Below the pieces are notes generated by a model that did not search any database, was not told the DNA's origin, and saw only the letters and a program-made list of their open reading frames with translations. Positions 45,831 through 54,500 of a DNA stretch of 64,000 nucleotides are shown here, in pieces. Every line of letters starts with the position of its first letter. Positions within the stretch are counted from its first letter, which is position 1. The translations under genes were made by a program, and so were the position numbers. The stretch lies in assembly GCA_013299105.1 (NCBI GenBank), contig JAAFJY010000036.1, forward strand, positions 23,276 through 87,275. Direction: 5' to 3'. Source of the DNA: Chitinophagales bacterium (GTDB lineage Bacteria; Bacteroidota; Bacteroidia; Chitinophagales; Saprospiraceae).

Positions 45831-46196
45831 ATGCACCTCGTCTCCCAAATCCTCATCGCGTTGGTGGCGCTGATCCACCTGTATTTCGTGTACCTCGAAA
45901 TGTTTGCCTGGGAAACCGCAGGCCGACGTGCCTTCAAAGGGGCGCTCAAGCCTGAATTCTTTACGCCCACCAAAGTTTTGGCCGCCAACCAGGGCTTGTA
46001 CAATGGCTTCTTGGTAGCGGGCCTGGTCTGGAGTTTGTTGATCCAGGATGCCGAATGGGCTAAAAATGTGGCTTTGTTCTTTTTGATTTGTGTATTGGTG
46101 GCTGGCTTGTACGGAGCAACGACTGCCAGCAGGAAGATTTTGTATGTGCAAGCCTTGCCAGCGGCTTTGGCTTTGGGGGCTTTGCTTTTGGCGTGA
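45831..46196 (+). CDS. DUF1304 membrane protein
   Basis: A 121-residue inner-membrane protein with four hydrophobic segments: about 5-24 (SQILIALVALIHLYFVYLEM), 48-68 (ANQGLYNGFLVAGLVWSLLI), 76-98 (KNVALFFLICVLVAGLYGAT) and 103-121. The family marks EMFAWETAGRRAF and VLAANQGLYNGFLVAGLVWS are clear, and the length is normal. No biochemical function is known for DUF1304. The start ATG abuts a TCAAC repeat array, leaving no room for a usual ribosome-binding site other than the repeat itself. It stands alone between the large T9SS gene and the protease gene. Confidence 0.92.
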   Translation: MHLVSQILIALVALIHLYFVYLEMFAWETAGRRAFKGALKPEFFTPTKVLAANQGLYNGFLVAGLVWSLLIQDAEWAKNVALFFLICVLVAGLYGATTASRKILYVQALPAALALGALLLA

Positions 46197-46319
46197 TTTT
46201 TTCAAATAAACCCTATTATTGATGTTTATTTTGGAGAAATGGTATTTGATTTTGCGAAAATTCGCTAATTTCACCGCGTAACCAAATTTTTTACTTTTCA
46301 CGCCAAAATCCCGCTAACA

Positions 46320-47873
46320 ATGATGAAAAAGCCACTAGGGCTGCTCATGCTGATTCTTGCACTAGGAGCCTGCACCCCTGAAACCTTGCAACTGGAAACC
46401 GCTGAACCCATCGCAACTGAGGGTAAAATGCTGACTCGCCGCGACATCAATCGCAAAATCATCGAACAACTGGAAACCGAAAAGAAATTCTCTTGGAACA
46501 TGGTAGATGCAAGTACCGTTTGGAGCGCCAATCTGTTGAGCGACTCTATCATGTGCATCGGTTATCAGCCTGCCAACGAGAAAAACCTGAACAAGCGAAT
46601 GCACCAAATCGACATCAAGCAAGCTGCCTGGCGCAAGGTGCGCGAAGCATTGATCGACTTGGTGGTTGAACAAACCAACTTGGAAAACCCTGACCAGGTG
46701 GCTACGGCCAAAGACCTGATGCCATTTGGACAAGAAGAGGTTTTACCTGTGATTGACATTAAAGTTTCGAGCCTGGCCTTGATTGAAAAACTGCGCAAAA
46801 TGCCCGAAGTGCGGTACGTGGAGCCAATGGGCTATACTTTTGACGAAGAACATCAGCGCTTGCGCAGCGATTCGGGTTGTGGCGTTTCGGGCAATCCTAG
46901 CATCCCTGCGGCGGATTTTACCAACATCAGCCCGGCAGCAAAGCAATCCTGGCACCATGGGGTGCCTCGCATCGGCACTGCCTGGAGTACTTCAACGGGA
47001 AGGGGAATCACCGTAGCTGTACTCGATACTGGAACGCCAACATCGACCAATCAACCCAAGCTAGGGTCACAATTTAACTCTGGTTTGTCAACTGGCCGCA
47101 CCCTTACGCGCGCTGGTACTTACGTGAGTTGTTGGTTCTGCGGCACCCCGGATGGTCCCAATGACGGCTGTGGCCACGGCACCCAAATGGCGGGTTTGAT
47201 CGCTGCGCCTCGCGGGAACGACGGTACGCCTGCAGGGGTGGCTTACAATTCCAACTTGCTCGCGATTCGCGTCACCAGCGACGTAGTGGTCAATGGATCA
47301 AGTGAGAAAAAGGGCTTCGCTGATGGTCTGGTGATCGCTGGCAACACCACTTCAGTTAAAATCATCAGCATGTCAATTGGCGATGTCATCTCCAGTGGAC
47401 AAGTGGAAGATGGGGTGCGTTTTGCGTATGGAAAAGGTAAAATGCTGTTGGCCGCAGCGGGTACTTCCTTGAGCTGGACTTCTTGGTATGGCGTGATTTT
47501 TCCTGCCTGGATGTCGGAATGCATTGCTGTAACGGGCATCAAAGACGGCGGGCAGCCTTTCATCAAGTGCAACACCTGCCACAGTGGGGGCGATGTAGAG
47601 TTTGTAGCGGTGATGCAGCGCCGTACCGACGACAATCGCACCGCACTCACTTTGGCCCCAACGGGCTTTACCCCGGCCAATGTGGGTGGATCTTCAGCCG
47701 CAACAGCTACTACCGCTGGGATTGCGGCCTTGATTTGGGCAACCAATCCTGCGCAAACCCGTGAGCAGGTTTATGCCCGGATGCGCAATGCCAGTACTTG
47801 GCCAAGTGCCCGCAGCTCGCAATTCGGATACGGAACAATTGACGCTGCTACTGCGGTGGGCGGCGGGATTTAG
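46320..47873 (+). CDS. Subtilisin-like (S8) serine protease, lipoprotein
   Basis: A 517-residue S8 peptidase. The signal peptide MMKKPLGLLMLILALGAC ends in a lipobox, so the protease is predicted to be membrane-anchored. An inhibitor-like propeptide (about 110-180, with VIDIKVSSLALIEKLRKMPE and VRYVEPMGY) precedes the catalytic domain. The triad is visible: Asp about 236 in VAVLDTGTP, His about 286 in GCGHGTQMAGLIAA and Ser about 459 in NVGGSSAATATTAGIAAL. Extra cysteines near the His (SCWFCGTPDGPNDGCGHG) and in IKCNTCHSGGD probably form disulfides. It ends normally without a T9SS sorting domain. Substrate unknown; likely envelope or extracellular proteins. Confidence 0.93.
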   Translation: MMKKPLGLLMLILALGACTPETLQLETAEPIATEGKMLTRRDINRKIIEQLETEKKFSWNMVDASTVWSANLLSDSIMCIGYQPANEKNLNKRMHQIDIKQAAWRKVREALIDLVVEQTNLENPDQVATAKDLMPFGQEEVLPVIDIKVSSLALIEKLRKMPEVRYVEPMGYTFDEEHQRLRSDSGCGVSGNPSIPAADFTNISPAAKQSWHHGVPRIGTAWSTSTGRGITVAVLDTGTPTSTNQPKLGSQFNSGLSTGRTLTRAGTYVSCWFCGTPDGPNDGCGHGTQMAGLIAAPRGNDGTPAGVAYNSNLLAIRVTSDVVVNGSSEKKGFADGLVIAGNTTSVKIISMSIGDVISSGQVEDGVRFAYGKGKMLLAAAGTSLSWTSWYGVIFPAWMSECIAVTGIKDGGQPFIKCNTCHSGGDVEFVAVMQRRTDDNRTALTLAPTGFTPANVGGSSAATATTAGIAALIWATNPAQTREQVYARMRNASTWPSARSSQFGYGTIDAATAVGGGI

Positions 47874-47943
47874 TTATGAGTTATGAATGATGGGTTATGA
47901 GTTGGGGCTTGCTGCTAGGGGGCATTTGTAATTCGTAACCCTA

Positions 47944-48047
47944 GACCGCGAAGCGGGCCATTCTCTAATTCTTTAAAATTCTTGTTTTGGTCAACATCAC
48001 GCAAGTAATTCTGGAATTTTGTAATTCTGCAAATTCTGATTTAGAGA
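47944..48047 (+). repeat. AATTCT-rich dispersed repeat, copy 2
   Basis: GACCGCGAAGCGGGCC followed by TTCTCTAATTCTTT and further AATTCT units, parallel to 21840-21953. The loop of the small palindrome differs (GAA instead of GTA) while the stem is unchanged. Confidence 0.8.
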
Positions 48048-48102
48048 AAAAAATCGCGTTCGTAATTGCCTGTTATTTCGTTCTCGTACCACTTGCGAAA
48101 CC

Positions 48103-48143
48103 AAACAAAGGGCCAAAGACACATCGTCTTTGGCCCTTTGTTT
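48103..48143. terminator. Very strong intrinsic terminator
   Basis: A perfect 18-bp inverted repeat AAACAAAGGGCCAAAGAC / GTCTTTGGCCCTTTGTTT with a 5-base loop ACATC, then TTTAATAAC on the plus strand. It is 230 bases past the protease stop, with a dispersed repeat between them. Confidence 0.85.
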
Positions 48144-48171
48144 TAATAACTTGGGTTCTGGGTTTGTAAAA

Positions 48172-48487
48172 TTTTTTTGAGTGACGACTTACGAGTGACA
48201 ACTTACGACTTACGAAGTGTGGGCTCGCTGGCAAGATTTTAGGGTTCTTAGGCTCCCATTTTCACGGTTTGGTATTTTCGAGTTGATCTCGGTTTTGATA
48301 AGGTTGTAAAGTATTGAAAAACAATGATTTACAACCAGTATCCGCATCAGATAAAGATGCAATAAAATTGATTCCGCTATTTTATTGGGAAAACTTGAAT
48401 CGTAAAAATGATGATTTGCCGCACCACAAATTTTCAATCGAAGCGCAACTTCGTAAGTCGTCATTTGCAAGTCGTCACTCAAAAAAA
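48172..48487. mobile_element. Short element with inverted ends, MITE-like
   Basis: The left end TTTTTTTGAGTGACGACTT (from 48172) with further ACTTACGA units recurs inverted at the right end (48448-48487, reading AAGTCGTCACTCAAAAAAA). The roughly 40-base ends are imperfect inverted repeats; between them lie about 230 bases without a convincing gene (an 82-codon frame at 48314 runs out through the right end). Inside the left end is GGGCTCGCTGGCAAGATTTT, linking it to the composite repeats at 26171, 31757 and 32969. No transposase. The mobile nature is inferred. Confidence 0.5.
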
Positions 48488-48572
48488 GTTGTGGAACTTG
48501 ATGACCGCAAGCAACTCGTTTTGAAGCACCACTTGAAACCCATTAAGAGCCAAAAAAACTAGATATTATGCG

Positions 48573-51500
48573 CTACCGCATCAGCCCAGCCTCTCCTTTG
48601 ATCATTTCCCGATTGCCGTCTGGCAATTCTATCTCAGCATAATAAACATAAGCACCAGGGTTCATCATTTTGCCCCGATAAGTGCCATCCCAACCCTGAT
48701 TGGGATCGTTGGGCTGGAAATCGCGCTGCTCAAAAAGTTGGTTGCCCCAACGATCATAAACTCGCAAAATCAGTACTTTTTTGATCTGTTTGGTGGTAAA
48801 TAAAGTGAGCTTATCGTTGACATTGTCACCATTGGGTGAAAAAACCGTGGGGACATACACTGGCAGGTTTTGCAAAACCGTAATGAGCACAAAATCACTG
48901 GTGCGGCAGCCATTTTCAGCAATCACCAACAACTCCAGGCTGGTGTTTTTGAAAGGGCGCAGCAATTGCAAGGTGTCGTTCGGGCGCTTCAGGTCGAGCG
49001 GGCTGGCCCATTGGTAAAGGGCAATGCTGTCGCTGATGCGGATCGGTTTTACCAAAACGCTGTCACCCAATTTGATTTCCCGATTGGGACCCAATTCAAG
49101 ATCAGGGGCCTTAGGTGTATTCAGGATGATTTTCTGCGACCATCCACAACCTCCAGGGTAATTGATCTGTAGGGTATATTCACCTGGGCCCAAGTTGCCA
49201 AAGGTGTTGTTGGGGCCAACGGCCTGGTTGTTGAGCAAAATTTGATAAGGAGCACGACCACCCTGGATGGCATCAATCCGTAATTCACCCCGTTTGCCAG
49301 GCCCACAGCCAGGTTGTTTCAGGCTAAAAATTACATTTTGAATACCTTGTACGGCATTGTCAATCACGATGCTGTCTCTGGCCCGGCAGCCATTTTTTCC
49401 GTCGGTCAATTCCAAGCGGTAAGTACCTGCGGTTCCTGCTTTGATGATCGCTCCATTGCTGGGACCGATGATCCGGCCATTGGTTGTGGTCCAGCGGTAT
49501 TGCAAATTAGAGCCTTGAGAACCACCCGCCTCCAGGTCAATCACTGTGATGTTGCAATCAAAAACATCCAAAGCCCGAATCCGAGGTTTGGGGGCGGTAG
49601 TATCACGAACTACAGTCACTGAATCGCTCGCAGAACAAGCGCTGAAACTATTGGTGATCCGCAAACGATAAGTTCCCAATTGCGTCACGTTGGCAGAGCG
49701 GGTGGTATCAGGCAAAGCTCGTCCGTCCGAGCCAAACCAAGCGTAGCGAATATTGGGGCCGGATGCCGAGTTGCCAGCGTCAAGCCTCACAGTATTTTGC
49801 TGGCAATTGATGCTGCCAGGGGCGCTGATGCTTACTTTGGGCTGGTCAATATCCGCTCTGACGTTGATTTGGGTTGAATCCTGGCAGCCAGTTAGGGGGT
49901 CGGTCACAATCAAACGATAAGTGCCTGCCGCGCTGACTAATGCAGAATCATTGGCTGGGCTGCCTTGCAAGCGGCCATTGGTTTCGAGCGGCAACCAGAA
50001 ATAACGCAGGGTTCGATTGAAGGGCGAAACCGAGTTTTTGCCCTGCAAAGCAATCATGGGCTCGCGGCAAGTAAGGATGTTTTTGCCCCCAATTGTCGCT
50101 TTGGGCCGCAGGGTCTGGTCTTTGACCTCAATTTGCGCTTGGCTGCGGCAGCCATTGCTGGGATTGGTTACTTCCAAAGTATAAATGCCTGGGCGGTCAA
50201 TTTGTGGATCAAGTCGGGTATTGCCTTGCACAATTCGCCCGCCAGTGGTGGTCCAGCGGAACTGTAAATTATTTGAATTCGGGCTCACACCGGCTTGCAA
50301 TTGAATTTGACGAGGCGAACAATTGAGGATGGTATCGCGCTGGAGGTTGATTTGTACCAGGTTGTTGTCGGCAAAAATGCGAACGCTGTCAACTGTAGAG
50401 CAAAAGTTGAGTGGATCAGTTGCGGTCAAAAAATACATGCCAGGGTTGAGCGCACGGGCAGCCAACAAAGTATCATTGCTAATGCTACTGCCCGGGCGAT
50501 TGGTCCATTTGAATCTGATCCCTGCATGTCCAGTAAAAACACTTGGTTTGAGCGGGATACTGGTTTCCCGACAGTTCAAGGTATCGCCAATTCCTGCATC
50601 AATCATTGGGCGGATGGTGTCGATTTTGACGGTTGTACGGGTTGATGAATTGCAGCCATTGCGCAAATCAGTGATTTCAAAGATGTAATTGCCAGCTTTG
50701 CGGACCCTCAAGTCGCGGCTGCGGGTACGGGTTGTGGTATCTCCTCTTTCGCCCAAAGCGTACCAGTTGAAACTGAAATTACCAGTAGTAGGAGCATTGC
50801 CCAGCAAGGTCAAGGCAGTGTCGCGGCAGTTCAAGGCTGCATCTGGGATCAATTGAATGGCAGGTCGGTCGGAATTGGGCAATACCCGCATGGTGTCGCG
50901 GGCCGTACAATCGTTGCGGGCATCGCGCACGATGATCACATATTGCCCCATCGCATTGATGACTGGGTTTAGGGAATTGGAACCCGATACAATGCGACCA
51001 CCATTGATGGCTTCCCAGGCATAAGAAATGCCTGGCCCTAGTGAGGACTGATTGCCATTGAGCGTGAGGCGTTGGCTGAAGCAGTCCAGTTCCAGGTCAC
51101 GGCCAGCATTGGCATTGGGAGGAATGCTGTCCTTTCCGATTCGAATGTTGAGCACACTTTGGCAGCCATTGTTGACATTGGTGGTGGTGAGGCTATAATT
51201 TCCAACAGCATTTGCAAAAAAGGTATTGCGGATGGGGCCGGTAGTGATCACCCCATTACCGGTTTGCCAGCGGAACCGCACCGGATTGCTCTCGGTAGAG
51301 TCTGGGGTAGGCAAGGGTAGTTGGAGGATGGAGCAAGTCAAATTGCCATCTCTCACTCTAGGTTGTTGTGGGGGCTCTTGATCTTCCAAAACTTGGACAT
51401 TCAATGTCGTACTGACTCCAGCTGAATCAGTTACTGTCAGCAAGTAATCCCCTGGTTGATCGACCAAAGGTTGTAATGTATCCGTACGCGACACAAAACG

Positions 51501-54500
51501 ACCGTTGCTGGTGGTCCAGTTCACGCTGCAAGTCCGGCAAGGGCGGCATAAATTGGCTGGTAGCCTCACTTGAGAAACCGTGCAAGTGATTTTTGCAGGA
51601 GCTACATTTGCACTTAAACAAGGGGCGCAGTTGGCTGCTGCAGTGATCTCAACGGTGTCTTTGACAGTGCAATTGTTCTGGGTATTGACCACTTCAAAGA
51701 TATACTGACCTGGGCCCCGCAGCACCACATTCAACGAATCGGCATTGCGCACGATGGCCGGGCCTGTCCAACTGAATCGGTAGGGCGCACTGGCTGGAGT
51801 GATGACGGTGCGGAATACAAAAGTATCTTGGTTGCAGGGTTGTTGTGGCCGGGAAAAAGCAATGGCTGGAAAGGATTGGTCTTTGGCGATGGTCACTTGA
51901 TCTTGCGCCAAACAACCGCTGCTGGTGTCGCGTACTTCAAGGGCGTAAGTGCCTGGGGCACTTACATTGACCTGGTTGTTGCGGGAAATGATGTTCCCTT
52001 GGTCATCTAGCCAATTGTATTGGATATTTGGGCCTACGCTAGAGCTGCTGCCATTCAAATTGGCATTGGGCTGCGAGCAAGAAAGGGTGTCGCCTGGTCC
52101 TGCATTGGCGATTGGTATATTCTTGTTTTCGCGGAGGGTGATGACAGCGGTATCGCTTTCGTTGGCTACAATGTTTTGGACAATCAATTGATAAACACCT
52201 GCACAACGAACAGTTACTGACGGCAAAGTAGAGTCGGTGGCAATGCAACCCGGACCAGGTGCAAGCCAGCGGTAACGGATAGCCGGATTAAAAGTAGAAG
52301 CAGAGCCATTGAGGCGAATTACGTCCTGTTTGCAGGACAAAATAGTGGGGCCAGTTAAGCTGGCCGTTGGTTTACAAGCTTTGCTAACCACTACACTTGC
52401 AGAATCTTTGCAACCCAAACGAGTATTGTCAATCACCAAACCGTAAGTACCAGCCTCGCGCACTTGCAAAGTGCTGTCCGTGCCGACAACTTGTCCATTC
52501 CTAATCCAGCGGAGCGTGCCGCCTCTCGAACCACGAGCCGAAAGAATAGCTACACCAGCCGTACAGTTGATGTCAGCAGTATTGGCATTGACCACTGCCC
52601 GGGGCGTTTCGGGGTCTTTTTGTACCAAAATCGTATCCAAACTTTGGCAGCCCGTATTGGCATTGAAGCCGCGTAAAATGTAATTGCCTTCACAGGTTAC
52701 TTGTTGCAAAAGCGAGGTGCTGTCACTAAATGGACAAGCACCGCGCCAGGCATAACGAATGCCAGGTCCTTGCTCCGAATTGCGGGCATCCAGTTGAATA
52801 CTAGTGCGGGCACAGCTCAGCTGCAAAGGCTGTGTAATGTTGGCCCTGGGGCCTTTTTGTTGATCAACCAAAACCACACTATCGCGAGCAAAACAACCAT
52901 TGACCGTATCTTTTACTTCCAAACGATATGTGCCAGATTTGATTCCAATGGCTTGTAGAGAAGTATCACTGCGAGCTTGGAAAGCCCCGTTGCGGGTGGT
53001 CCAGCGGTAAATGATGCGCTCACTGCTGGAATTACCATTACCACCTAGTATACGCTGGGTACGGATACAAGTCAGCGCAGAATCCAAGCCTGCATTTGCA
53101 GTAATGGTGGCAGTATCGATGGTTACATCAATAGGGGCTTCAGAAGAGCACCCATTTTGGCGGTTCACAGCCCTGGCCAGGTATTGTCCGGGTTTGTTGA
53201 CTTTGATGTTGAGTGTAGTATCTGTGCCTACGATCCCAGGACCAGTCCATTTGATTGAAATAAACTGCGCGCCAGCCGAATCCAGCTTAGCAGAAAGGGT
53301 AGGAGTGGGGTGGGTACAGTCAATGACCTGCGGCTCGCTAGCCAACAGGCGCGGTTTTACTTGGTTGCTGAGAATGGTGGCACTGTCGCGGGAAGAGCAG
53401 CCATTGGTTTTGTTGCGTACTTCGAGTACATAATTCCCTGCACAACTTACAGTCGCAATCGGAGTTGAAGAGCTGCCAATGATACACGGTCCGGTCCACT
53501 TGTATTCGTAATCGGCTCCGCCCGAAGAATTCAAGCCATTGATGCGTAAGCGGGTGCGCTGGCAAGTCAGGATGTCGAGGGCAATGTCCACATCAGATTT
53601 GGGATAAGTGGCATCGTTGTTGACCGTTACTACCGCCGAATCGCGGCATCGGGTCAGGGTATCGCGAATGATGAGCTTGAAATTGCCTTGCGAAACAACT
53701 TTCAATTTCAATTGATTGGAAGGCCCTTCAATGCGCCCTCCATTGAGGCTGACCCATTGATATACTACACCTCGGCCCACACTGGACCCCGTCGCATCTA
53801 CTTCAACACCAGGTTCAAAGCAGTTCAAATCTTTGGGTTTTGCAATAACTACTTTGATGGCAGTGGAAGTATCTCTGATTTGAACCGAGGCATTGACCCT
53901 GCAACCACTGATTTGGTCGGTTGCTTCTACCACATAAGTGCCTGGCCGATTGATGTCAACAGTGGCTTGGTTCAAGGGGCCAGTTAAAATTCCGCCGTTC
54001 AAGGCAGACCAGTTGATTGAAACAGGTCTGCCGTTGGTTTGTACCCTGGATCTGAGCGTTAGGGATTTGACCTGGCAATTGAAGCTACCAGGAGGATCTA
54101 TTCTCACGCTGATTCGAGCCGAATCAGTTTTTACCGTAACCGTGTCAAGGGCCGAACAACCGTTGTTGGTATCCAGCACGCGCAGTTGATAAACTCCGGG
54201 CTGGGTAATTTCGGGTTGCAGAGAATTAGGGCTGCCAAGGACTTGATTGGCGTTGCCCACCCAAAAATAATCGTAGTCGGGCCCAGTTGAAGATCCGGTT
54301 CCATCTAAACGAAGATTAGGTTGGCTACAGGTTAAAAGACCGCCAGCACCGGCATTGGCTACTGGTTTTAGGGTGTCTTGTTGTACGGATGGGAAAGCGG
54401 TTTCGCTGCAACCATTGCGGCCATTGGTGATGCGAACGCTGTAATTGCCTCCCCTGCTCACCGTTACGGTGGACAAAGTATCGGCCCCTTCGATTTTTCC

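Noticed and set aside
48314..48562. 82-codon frame inside the MITE-like element
   Set aside because: It crosses the inverted right end and has no domain; the composition is that of AT-rich non-coding DNA.
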